From: Hexactinellida sp. DTS-2022
Lineage: Eukaryota > Porifera > Hexactinellida
Direction: 5' to 3'
Assembly (NCBI GenBank): GCA_028753945.1
Contig: JAPNXP010000008.1
Location: forward strand, 4,402,001 to 4,466,000
DNA length: 64,000 bases
The translations under genes were made by a program, and so were the position numbers. The notes under the pieces are model-generated. The model had not been told where the DNA came from. It saw nothing but the letters and a program-made list of their open reading frames with translations, and did not search any database. This document shows, one piece after another, positions 21,746 to 31,761 of the stretch; position 1 is the first letter of the stretch, and each line of letters opens with the position of its first letter.

Positions 21746-21999
21746 ACTATTGTATTGTAGGTGTGTGTGTGTACTGTTTAACTCTGAATTTATTATTGGT
21801 GTGTCAACGGATTTATTCCGGTTTCTGTTATTACTACTAATTCCACTGTTGTATTATTGTTACTATGCTGTATCGTTTGCGCGGGATAATTCTGAAAATA
21901 ATTTTCGTAAATTTATTTTGATTATTTTAACACAATATATCGTAACAACAACAACAACAACATTATACTAACACATACTAACTAACTCGGTATTTGCGG

Positions 22000-22227
22000 T
22001 TATTTAAGGAAGTTGAATAAGTGTTTGGACACACAGAGATCTACGCAACCCATAAAGTCGAACAATTCCTGACTGCACTTTTCGTGTGTGCCCGGGTGAG
22101 ACTCAACTCTCTCCGTGCATTCGTCCATTATAGATTTGAGTTTCTGGCATTTTATAGTTTCGGAGCATTTCTCGGTTAGAACCTCTTTCGGGTCGATTGG
22201 GTCTTCGTCCTCTTCAGGGGATGTGTC
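22000..22227 (-). CDS. UQCRH: UQCRH, hinge subunit of cytochrome bc1 (last exon)
   Basis: Minus-strand coding exon of 75 codons plus stop, starting after a TTTATAG acceptor. It begins DTSPEEDEDPIDP, the acidic stretch of the hinge protein, then has the two-helix fold with paired cysteines (KCSETIKCQKL and CTERVESHPGTHEKC) and the family end QELFDFMGC, then KHLFNFLK. The protein is the acidic hinge that links cytochrome c1 with cytochrome c in respiratory complex III, in the mitochondrial intermembrane space. The full protein is about 90 residues, so roughly 10-15 N-terminal residues lie in an upstream exon that I could not place with confidence between 22228 and 23180. This exon has no own ATG at its start. 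Confidence 0.83.
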   Translation of the reverse strand, partial: DTSPEEDEDPIDPKEVLTEKCSETIKCQKLKSIMDECTERVESHPGTHEKCSQELFDFMGCVDLCVSKHLFNFLK

Positions 22228-22249
22228 CTATAAATAGAATCAAGTAATA

Positions 22250-22400
22250 GTGTGTAATTCACAAGCCACAGGTGAACTCATTATTAATATTATTGATTTG
22301 GGGAGGGAAAGACACCGAAGCGGCCGTTAATTGTATCGCGTACTGCCTAACACGAACGAACAAAAGTCGCGAAGCGACCGAGACCGAAGGGCTCGTATGT
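22250..22400. repeat. GCGAAGC-type repeat (copy 3)
   Basis: Shares AGGTGAACTCATTATTAATA, GGCCGTTAATTGTAT and GTCGCGAAGCGACCGAGACC with the copy at 9640-9840. Lies in the UQCRH upstream intron or promoter. Confidence 0.7.
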
Positions 22401-23186
22401 TTGAAGTATAAGCGAATAATTCTTAGTACAAGATTTGAAACGTCCGTAGCGCGTCAATAATTTATACAATCGGGATAACTATCTAACGGTCCAAAATGCA
22501 TTGAATTACTTTAATCTATAAATCTGATTAGTCTCTTACAACACAAACAAATGTTACTATCCTTACCTTACATTATGAATTGGGTACAAATGTAATATGC
22601 TCTGGTCTTAATGGATCCACCTGTATTCAGATAAAAGGAAATACATACAGCGGATAGAGGGTTGGGTTACTATTTAGTTGAAATTAGATTATTTCTCCTG
22701 AAATTGGTTTGTAATATACTTAGAATATTCAACTGCTTACCACACTGTAATTCCCTGCAAATTATGCGTTCATTTCCAGACAAATTAATCATTCCTCCTT
22801 CATAAGAAAAGCATAAATAGAAGTATATTATATAATAACATTTAATTCTTCCGAAATTTGTATTTAATTACAAAATCCAATAACAGTAAATATCATATAA
22901 TATACAATAACTTCGTTATATAATTGGAAGTTTTAACAAATATCCAATAATAGTAAAATCTCATATTAATATACAATAACTTCGTTATTTAATTTGGAAG
23001 TTTTAAGTCACACAAGTTTCGATTAAATTTGATAAGCTATGTAATAACAGCTGTAACATATCTAAGTAACTAAACTCTACATGGAATGCAGTGTGCCATT
23101 AATACCACGTATAGTATGGCATCACTTCTGTAAGGTTTGTATAAGCTAAATACTCACCACACACACAGTATGTATAGTCACTAGAT
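22401..23186. other. Region between UQCRH and MAP3K
   Basis: AT-rich; should hold the first UQCRH exon and both divergent promoters. A 60-70 bp segment with ATACAATAACTTCGTTAT is present twice (about 22895-22935 and 22955-23000). No other feature seen. Confidence 0.4.
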
Positions 23187-25346
23187 ATGTCGGTAGCACA
23201 GAATCTCGCGCAGCTCAAAATAGCATACCCCACACCCAGCAACGAACCAAGGAATGAAATTCTAATTAAATTCGACTACGCATCTGAAAAACGCGCTTTC
23301 TATGTTAAATGGCCGATCAGATATGAAGAAATTGTTAAGTTTGTGAATGATAAGTTTGGTCCGAATTTGAATATTGTTTGGATGCAAGGAAAGCGAAAGT
23401 ACCCGCTTTACTCCCAGGAAGAAATTGACTCTCTAATAAGTAGAATTGGTCCGGACGAATTGAACTCTGCTCCCTCGATATTCCTATCCCCCCGTATGCC
23501 AGATGGAATTGAATTGACTCAGAAAAACATAACTCACTCTCCGAGACGCTCCCTACCGATCTTATCGTCGCAAAGCCAATTCCTTCAGCCCATATACGTA
23601 TCCAAGCCTGACGAAGTTCACAAATCATTCCCAGAAGGCAACATTAAACCCAAACTATCCTTCATAGGATTTTCTAGACCGTCCAACTCTTCCAAACCTC
23701 ATGGCGAGTTTATCCCGGACGCGGGTCTCGGGGGTTTCACGCCTAACACGGACGGCGACGGCGGCGGCAGGTTCGTACCCGAGGGACGGGACTCCGGCGG
23801 TTCCTTTGAGTCGGACAGCACAACAAACAGCTCCGGTCTCTCCGAACAGGAATTGGACGGGGTGAGCACACACACGCATGTCAGCACGTTCTCACAGAAT
23901 CCCATATCCGTGACTGTATCGGACGAGGATTCGTTCTCCGCTCTTAATCCGATTCTGCGGAGAAAGGATACTCTCACGCCCGCGGCGACCCCCCTGTTCG
24001 GAGTGCCGAACCAGTGGACCAAGGGGAAATTCCTGGGATCAGGTTGTTACCTTATTATATATGGGAAGGGACTACTTATGTATCCGATAGTAATACTACT
24101 AAACAGGCTTCGCAAAGGGAAGATTTGGATTGTGAAAATGGCCTTGAAAATAATAATAAGGTGTTGGCCGATATATAATTAATTCCTATAATTAATAGGT
24201 ACAGTCAATTCCCGTTATAACAAAATTTAAGTGGCTTGTTTACTACCTTATAATTGGAGTAAATCAACTACTTATCCATCTGGGGAATATACAGTATACT
24301 CCGCTTAATAGAGCCACCGGTTAATAGATTTCTCCGCTTAATCGGGTCAAAATTTCACCGGATTTATAGGACAGAATTACATTTTGGCTTAATATATTTT
24401 CGGTTAATAGATTACTCCGCTTAATTGGGTCAAAGTAACCTGGTCCCGAGGTGACTCTATTAAGCGGAGTCGACTGTATAACTTCGTTATAACGGGAGTT
24501 TACTGTAATACGAATAGTACGGAGTTAATTAACACTTTATGTGTAGGTGGATTTGGCTGCGTTTTCACTGCGATTGACAACCAAACTAAGCTTGAAATGG
24601 CTGTCAAACAGATTCCTATTTCGGAAGAACTCGCGAATAAAGAAGAGCTAAACTCCTTCGAGAGAGAAATACAAGCGTTACAGACTCTCAGCAACAATAG
24701 GATTATAACCTATCTTGGCATTGAGAAAACGGACAATTGCGTTTCTATATTTATGGAGTACATGTCTGGGGGATCGCTACATGCCTACATACGGAAAAAC
24801 GGTGCTTTATCTGAGAAGAAAACATTGAAATTCACCGGACAAATCCTTGAAGGGATCCACTATCTACACTCCAAATCCATAGTCCATAGGGACATAAAAG
24901 GCGCTAATGTTCTAATGACGAAACACGGTGATATAAAACTCGGAGATTTCGGTGCTAGCAAACGCTTGGGAAACCTATTATCCGGCACTGGAAAGTACAC
25001 AAATATAAAGTCGGTACACGGGACTTCATACTGGATGGCTCCTGAAATTATAAAGGGCGACGGCTATGGAAGGAGGGCCGATATTTGGAGTCTCGGTTGT
25101 ACGATTGTGGAAATGCTGACTACCTCACCGCCGTGGTACAAACTCGAACCAATGGCGGCCATGTTTAAAATCGCGTCAGAGAAAACAGAACCAATTCTAC
25201 CGAAGGAGATTTCGCCGGAATGTAAGAAGTTTGTTTATCAATGTCTGACGCATGATAAGATTGCAAGGCCCTACGCGAACGAATTGCTATACCACCCTTT
25301 CGTTGCGAAGCAAGTTAACCAGAATCAACAGCTGTTAATTCATTAA
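23187..25346 (+). CDS. MEKK2/3-like MAP kinase kinase kinase with PB1 domain
   Basis: Two exons, 23187-24042 and 24547-25346, joined in phase 1 inside the glycine loop; 551 residues. Residues about 20-100 form a PB1 domain (EILIKFDYASEKRAFYVKW). A serine/proline-rich linker follows. The kinase domain (about 276-540) has GSGGFGCVF, ATP lysine K306 (MAVKQI), VHRDIKGANVL with D401, DFG at 419-421 and GTSYWMAPEIIKG. HRDIKGAN and the PB1 arrangement are typical of STE11-group MEKK2/MEKK3, which phosphorylate MEK5 and MKK kinases in stress and growth signalling. All catalytic residues are present. Length is shorter than the vertebrate forms. The intron is packed with MITEs, including one nested inside another. 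Confidence 0.88.
24202..24506. mobile_element. MITE family C split by a D insertion
   Basis: CAGTCAATTCCCGTTATAAC start and TTCGTTATAACGGGAGTTTA end; the middle is the D element at 24292-24476. Fills most of the MAP3K intron. Confidence 0.7.
24292..24476. mobile_element. MITE family D nested in a C copy
   Basis: CAGTATACTCCGCTTAATAG to TTAAGCGGAGTCGACTG, flanked by TA on both sides. Internal TTTCTCCGCTTAATCGGGTC units. Confidence 0.75.
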
Positions 25347-25536
25347 TAAACTGGTATTTAGTGCGGGATTTGACTGTGTGGTGTATATATACAATGTGGA
25401 TATAATAAATAATAATAACAACAAAACAATAAATTCTATTACTGTTATGCTAATTGTTAGTTTATTCGTCTATGATTTGAATATACTATTTGCAGGTAAG
25501 ATATTATTATGTATTTATAATAAGAAATTACTTATA

Positions 25537-25678
25537 CAGTAGAACCTTGTTAATACGAGCACTATTTCAGTCCCCTTCAAAGTCTTTTCAATACGAATGA
25601 TATTGGTTAATACGAATGTCGGATAAGGAGTACACAATTTGACGGTCCCCTGGTGTTCGTATTAACGAGGTTCTACTA
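25537..25678. mobile_element. MITE family A
   Basis: CAGTAGAACCTTGTTAATAC to GTATTAACGAGGTTCTACT. Confidence 0.7.
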
Positions 25679-25680
25679 TA

Positions 25681-25799
25681 TATTGGCCAACACCTTTTCT
25701 AATGTAATTTTCAGGCATTGATAAAGTAAGACATTGATAAAAGCAAAAAAATCACCTTTGCGAAGCCGGGTTTTTATATTGAAATGGTGTTGGCCGATT
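25681..25799. mobile_element. MITE family F
   Basis: TATTGGCCAACACCTTTTCT to GAAATGGTGTTGGCCGA, with TTTGCGAAGCCGGGTTTTTA inside. Confidence 0.65.
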
Positions 25800-25955
25800 T
25801 TTAACTAAGTTTTCTATTAAAAGTTTTGATACTGATTACAAGGTTAGTAGTAGAGAAATATATTCTTATAACAGATACTAAAATAATTATAACAATTCCC
25901 ATATAAGATACTTATAACGGTATCTACTGTATAACTATTAACCAGTGTATAGTGA

Positions 25956-28900
25956 ATGCCTGTAATTTGGCTTCAGTATACGAACAAAGAATCTGGTGGT
26001 AGAATCCCAGTGATGGTAGAGTGGGATTGGAATGTGCTTAGATTGAAACAAGAAATAACTTCACAGCTTTCTCGCATACCTGCGACATTAATATTCTCCG
26101 GCCGTGTTATGTACAACAATTGCAAACTACAAGACTTATCTATTATCGAATTCAGTACTGTGTATTGTGTGCTGGCTACTCCCAATGGAGTTAAGAACCA
26201 TGGGCGCAAGTCTTATAGAGCATTGCCCTCTCCTAATAACGAAATTTCTTCTAATAACGAATATATTGGTATTTCTTCTAATAATGAAATTTCTCCTAAT
26301 AATGGATATATTGATATTTCTTCTAACGAATTAATGGGTATTTCTCCTAATAACGAATTAATGGGTGTCTCTCCTAATAACGAATTAATGGGTGTCTCTC
26401 CTAATAACGAATTAATGGGTATTTCTCCTAATAACGAATTAATGGGTGTCTCTCCTAATAACGAATTTATTGATGTTTCTCCTAATAACGAATACACGGG
26501 TATTTCTCCTAATAACGAGTTAATGGGTATTTCTCCTAATAACGAATGCACGGGGGGAATAGGACTGCCTGATATTCGTGTGGAGGTAGAAGAGGTTTAT
26601 GTGAAAATGCGGTCACAGGAACCTTATTACGAACCTATGCGACCAGTCGGGAGAGATGGAATGTTTGACTTTTCATTCAGGTTTGAGGAGTAATTTTAAT
26701 ATTGGACTATGGATATTGATAACAAAACACATTATTATCCGTATGGAAATATAATTATAATTACTTGCTTGACTAGTATTTGTTTATTATTAATATCCGT
26801 AGTTCGATAATATATGTACAGTAGACTCTGTTAATAATCTAGGGGACCGTCGAAATGTGTTCGTATTAACCGGAGTCACTTGTATGCATTTGTATAGGCT
26901 AGGGGAATTAAACCTTGTACTCCTTAACTGATATTTCCCTTATCCGTGTTCCTACTAACGAGAGTACTGTATTATTTTGAAATCCGTTAAGTTATGTATT
27001 ATAATTCAATTTGACCAAAAATATTCAATATTTTAATATAACCCAAATGGAAACTGTTAAATAAGACAGATATTATATTTAGCGATTGCTATAAACTGAG
27101 TTAACTATTTAATTGAATGTATTATCCAGGAGATACCTGGCCGATACAAACTCTACTCAATCGGAACATTTGTATGAGAGCATGGAACCTAAAGCTACAA
27201 GAATACACTTCTCTGTTTTCTGCGGAGATGTTTGCAAAGACGTAACTCAAGGTAATACAGTACAGTCAGGTCTGCTTTATATTGTGAACAAGATTTCGTC
27301 TGCTTTAGTATGAATACTTTATTATGAACAAGCCCTATGGTCCCAATTTAACAACTTACATAGGGTTTGTATTAAGTTGAGTTCGCTTATTATGAAGTCT
27401 CTCTATTATGAACACAATTTTTCTCCCTTGAATGTTCATAAATAGTAGATAAAAGTTAGTACGAACAAAATTTTTGTACCCTTCAAAGGATTTTCAATAC
27501 AAATAACATCGGTTAATAACGAATTACAGTCAATACGAACATATTTTGACGGTCCCTTGGTGTTCGTACTAACGAGGTTATACTATACATATATCGATTG
27601 TTATAATATACAGATTAGCTCCTACAGGCAAGCTCCGGGTGCGATGCTACGCCTGTAAGTCCGGTCGGATATCTCTCTCTCGAGACCCCTCCTGTTGGAG
27701 TGACGTCACCGGAGGGGGCATAGGCATAGGAGGGGTATGCTGCAACTGTGGGAGCGAGAGAGCCAGAGCAGAGTTCTACTTTAAGTGCGCCAACCACTCT
27801 CAGCAGGAGAGCGTGACCACCCCTCTCAGACAGGTAGAGATAGATATACTCAGGGTATTGTCAGTCTTATAACGAGTTAACCGAGAGAGTTAATTTGTGA
27901 GTATTTTAACGAGTTAACCGAGAGTTAATTTGTCAGTCTTATAACGGATTTATCGAAATAGTTAATTTATCAGTATTTTAATCAATTAACCGAAAAAGTT
28001 AATTTGTCAGTCTTATAACGAGTTAACCGAGAGAGTTAATTTGTGAGTATTTTAACGAGTTAACCGAGAGTTAATTTGTCAGTCTTATAACGGATTTATC
28101 GAAATAGTTAATTTATCAGTATTTTAATCAATTAACCGAAAAAGTTAATTTGTCAGTCTTATAACGAGTTAACCGAGAGTTAATTTGTCAGTATTATAAC
28201 GGATTTATCGAAAGAGAATACTTCGCTTAATAGAGCCACCGGTTAATTGATTTATTCGCTTAATGGGGTCAAATTTCACAGAATTTATAGGACGGAATTA
28301 CATTTTGGCTTAAAATATTTTCGGTTAATAGATTTCTCCGCTTAATCAGATCAAAGCAACCTGGTCCCGAGGTGACTCTATTAAGCGGAGTCGACTGTAT
28401 TTATATGCAGCTCAGGTTTTCCTATTAGTAAGAGAGCCAGGTATACTGTCTAAAGGTAATTTAAAAAACAAAAAAATTGCAACAAATTACGTAAAGAGAA
28501 TTTAAGTCGCATAATTATGAAATGATTATAGAGCTCACTCACTTAATTGAGTCAGGAATTTCTTTAATTTTTGGGACACAATTTTATTTGAAAGTATTTA
28601 GAAAGTCATCACACAAATACAGTTTAAACATAAATATTGCTGATAGTCTAAATCTCAAATAATTGGGATAATTACTTTCTAATCACCGAACTAACTTGTG
28701 TATCAAAACAGGTTAAGATGAATGACAAATCCGTGGAATGCATAATATGTGCAGAGTGCCCTGATACTCTAATGGTGTTCGAGTGTCCCAGTCTACATGT
28801 GACTTGTCTAGCCTGCTTTAAGGAGTACGTTACAGTTAATCTGGTGTCTCGACAGTTCAGATATGATGTCAAGGTGGGGTATAGTATAGGGTGTCCGGCC

Positions 28901-30899
28901 GGATGTCCCGACTCTCTCATTACAGACACACAACATTTCAGGTTTTATTAAGCGAGAATTTTGTATTTATATATAGTAGAACCTCGTTAGTAGGAACACC
29001 AGGGGACGGTAAAAATGTGTTCACCTTATCCGGAATTCGTATTAACAAATATCATTTGTATTTGAAAAGGCTTTGAAGGGGACTGAAATAGTGTTCGTAT
29101 TAATAACTGTGTTCTTATTAACGAGGTTCTACTGTAACACGATGTATCATCAGGTATGATATGGTTCATTTATATTCTGAAAAAGGAAAGATGTGCATTT
29201 GGCTGATAATAAAATAATAAAAATTTGACGAGGTTTTTTTGGGGCTTAATTATGTCTTCAAACTAAATCCAACAAAATTTCTGCGTAAATTTTTACGCAT
29301 GTTTATGACTACTATCAGCATGGTTTGTAGTACAGTGAACTCCACTTCCCACATTCCTATGCCCCCTTAGGTTGGTAGGGGCGGAGCTGTACGAGCGACT
29401 GCAGCGCTTCGCGGCGGAGGAGTTTGTGCTGGCGGAGGGGGGCGTGCTGTGTCCGGCGGTCGGCTGCGGAGAGGGAGTTCTGCCGGACAGCCGGGAGAGA
29501 CTCCTCACCTGCGAGACCTGCTGCCACATGTTCTGCAGGTAATGGGCAGGGGGAGATTTATATGTTAATAGGAAATGGTTCGATTTTATATATTAATAGG
29601 GAATGGTTCAATTTGGTTATTTACACCATACGGAAAAAGAAATGAAATGGTTCAATTTTTGGAAATGAAATGATTCGATTTTTGGAAATGTTTCGATTCT
29701 TCAAAATAGGAAATAGTACGACTTTCATTTTTGTATTGTTGGACGGACCATGAATTCAAGCCGGGGTTTTCTCATAACCATGGTGTAGCAACCAGTGAAA
29801 ATTCTAACTATGTATTCCCTATCTGTTTATCCCCACATACGATACACATACTATACACTCTTCAGACGCTGCCTGCGGAGAGGGCACTTCGGGGTCTGCG
29901 AGAGCTCTCTGCCGGTCAGAGGCCGGGGCACACAGGTAGACATGAGAGGGAATAAGGACAGGAGCAGCTGGAGACTGGGGGGAGTAGGCACACACGGGAA
30001 CAACGGACAGGGTGAGATAGTGGTAGGGATATTTGTTATGAACATTCAAGGGACCAAAAATTGCGTTCATAATAGAGAGACTTTAGAAAGGTGTTTGCAG
30101 TATATAAGTAGTACAGTAGACTCTCGCTAATACGTGTAAGGTGAAATATCGGTTAAGGAGTACAAGGTGTCCGGTTAATACGAATTCTGGATAATACGAA
30201 CAAAATTCGACCGTCCCCTTGATGTTCATATTAACGAGGTTCTACAATAATTAGTTTGCTATCAATATCCCTGGTCCATACCATACTATACCATACTATC
30301 CTTTATTATACTATATACTATACTATATATCCCATAGACATTAGACATGGTCCATACTATACTATACTATACTATACTATACTATATCTCCCATAGACAT
30401 TAGACATGGTCCATACTATACTATACTATACTATACTATACTATATCTCCCATAGACATTAGACATGGTCCATACTATACCATACTATACTATACTATAC
30501 TATATCTCCCATAGACATTAGACATGGTCCATACTATACTATACTATACTATATCTCCCATAGACATTAGACATGGTCCATACTATACTATACTATACTA
30601 TATCTCCCATAGACATTAGACATGGTTCATACTATACTATACTATATCTCCCATAGACATTAGACATGGTCCATACTATACTAGGTATCCATACCATACC
30701 ATATACTATATAGTTATCTCCCATAGACATGTTAGATACGGCGGTTATAAAGAGCTGTCCGGGCTGTAACGTGCCGGTGACGCGAGAGGGCGGCTGTGCC
30801 CACATAACCTGTGGCATCGGGGTGTGTGGTCTCGAGTGGTGCTGGCTGTGCGGAAAGGAATGGAATCTGGAGTGTAGAGAGGACCACTGGTTCGACTGA
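25956..30899 (+). CDS. PRKN: Parkin, RBR-type E3 ubiquitin ligase
   Basis: Seven exons, all GT-AG and in phase: 25956-26680, 27130-27251, 27619-27833, 28712-28941, 29371-29538, 29866-30011 and 30727-30899; 592 residues. Order: ubiquitin-like domain (1-77, with a serine at 67 aligned to the PINK1 site Ser65), a long linker of 9-residue repeats (about 90-205), RING0 (GKLRVRCYACKSG), RING1 (VECIICAECPDTL, IGCPAGCPDSLI), IBR (VLCPAVGCGEGVLP), and RING2 with catalytic C559 in EGGCAHITC plus H561 and E572, ending DHWFD. Parkin is activated by phospho-ubiquitin and PINK1 on damaged mitochondria and marks them for mitophagy. It is longer than the usual ~465 residues because of the repeat linker. Introns hold MITEs and two minisatellites, one of which copies the last acceptor site. 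Confidence 0.92.
26219..26556 (+). repeat. Coding 27-bp minisatellite in parkin linker
   Basis: Runs of TCTCCTAATAACGAATTAAT units code for SPNNELMGV-type nonapeptides; about eight regular copies, preceded by degenerate ones (ISSNNE, YIGI). Confidence 0.9.
26819..26969. mobile_element. MITE family A' in parkin intron 1
   Basis: CAGTAGACTCTGTTAATAAT to CCTACTAACGAGAGTACTG. Confidence 0.65.
27263..27440. mobile_element. MITE family B in parkin intron 2
   Basis: CAGTCAGGTCTGCTTTATAT start; internal TTATTATGAACAAGCCCTAT. Begins 11 nt after the exon 2 end. Confidence 0.7.
27443..27587. mobile_element. MITE family A in parkin intron 2
   Basis: TAGTAGATAAAAGTTAGTAC to CGTACTAACGAGGTTATACT. Ends about 31 nt before exon 3; with the B copy it fills the intron. 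Confidence 0.6.
27862..28212 (+). repeat. Higher-order tandem repeat in parkin intron 3
   Basis: A 146-bp unit made of four related 35-40 bp subunits (TTATAACGAGTTAACCGAGA, TTATAACGGATTTATCGAAA and so on) repeated about 2.4 times. Confidence 0.8.
28214..28398. mobile_element. MITE family D in parkin intron 3
   Basis: ATACTTCGCTTAATAGAGCC to TTAAGCGGAGTCGACTG. Confidence 0.7.
28974..29134. mobile_element. MITE family A in parkin intron 4
   Basis: TAGTAGAACCTCGTTAGTAG to TTATTAACGAGGTTCTACTG; starts about 32 nt after exon 4. Confidence 0.7.
29565..29725 (+). repeat. Degenerate GGAAATGGTTCGATTTT repeats in parkin intron 5
   Basis: About five variants of GGAAATGGTTCGATTTT at 17-45 bp spacing. 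Confidence 0.5.
30114..30246. mobile_element. MITE family A/A' in parkin intron 6
   Basis: CAGTAGACTCTCGCTAATAC to TTCATATTAACGAGGTTCTA. A short B-type piece lies at about 30030-30090. Confidence 0.6.
30276..30726 (+). repeat. Minisatellite with repeated 3' splice-site sequence before parkin exon 7
   Basis: TACTATACTATAC runs alternate with TCTCCCATAGACATTAGACA. CCCATAG occurs at 30331, 30390, 30449, 30508, 30557, 30606 and 30650, and in the true acceptor at 30720-30726. Confidence 0.85.
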
Positions 30900-30903
30900 A
30901 GTT

Positions 30904-31220
30904 AATAACCAACCAAACCAACCGTGAATCACTTTATTGCGTTTTTAATTTTGTTCTGTGTGTTATAAGTTAAATATTTTGTTCTGTGTGATTTATACAT
31001 TAAATATTTATTTTAGTAACATTAAATTATAGTTTATTATACGTACGTACATATAAATAGCATATTTAAGTACAGTAAATTCCCGCTTATAACTAAGTTA
31101 CTAACCAATCAAATCAACCGCGAATCACTTTATTTGCGTTTTTAATTTGTTCAGTGTGTTTTATACATTAAATATTTATTTCATAAACATTAAATTATAC
31201 ATATAAATAGTATATTTAAG
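30904..31220. repeat. Duplicated parkin 3' flank
   Basis: AACCAAACCAACCGTGAATC and about 120 bp after it (30904-31075) return at 31103-31220 with small differences. No gene in 30900-31761 otherwise; an A-type MITE lies at 31505-31667. Confidence 0.65.
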
Positions 31221-31504
31221 TAGAGTTAACTACTGTTATTCATTATAACTAAGTTATACAATAGTAACTAACTAACCTTTGCCTCCTGGTTTTCTTTATC
31301 ATCGTCTCCACTCATGTCTCAGTTCAGAATTAGAAATGCTACTTTCTAAGCTAGCAACAGACTATACAATAGGAATGCAGTCATTTATTGTGACACACCT
31401 AATAATATTAACAAACCTGTATATTTAAACAGGATTTCCAAAGATTAATAATATCAATTTCAGTATCCCTATTAGGGAACAGAATAAAAGTGTTTGCCAA
31501 TATA

Positions 31505-31667
31505 CAGTAGAACCTCGTTAGTACGAACACGGTTATTAATACGAAATTCCGGTTGATACAAACACTATTTCAGTCCCCTTCAAAGCCTTTCAATACAAAC
31601 GATATTGGTTAATTAATACGAACGCATTTGACGGTCCCCTTGTGTTCCTACTAACGAGGTTCTACTG
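31505..31667. mobile_element. MITE family A
   Basis: CAGTAGAACCTCGTTAGTAC to CTACTAACGAGGTTCTACTG, flanked by TA. Confidence 0.75.
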
Positions 31668-31761
31668 TAGATAACTAGTTAACTAATGGACAGTATAATC
31701 TGATATACAGAGAGAGTACCACACAGTATAACAATTAAGTTAATCACTACTAACTAGTGTA

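Larger units (their letters stand above)
25347..25955. other. Intergenic between MAP3K and parkin with A and F MITEs
   Basis: MAP3K 3' UTR (AATAAA near 25428), then MITE A at 25537-25678 directly followed by MITE F at 25681-25799, then the parkin promoter region. No coding signal. Confidence 0.55.

Noticed and set aside
26213-26551. Open frame on the minus strand with NSLLGE repeats
   Set aside because: Antisense reading of the parkin linker repeat.
30276-30726. Regular repeat-spacer pattern like a CRISPR array
   Set aside because: Units are simple TACTATAC runs with a copied splice site; eukaryotic intron, no cas genes, spacers not unique.
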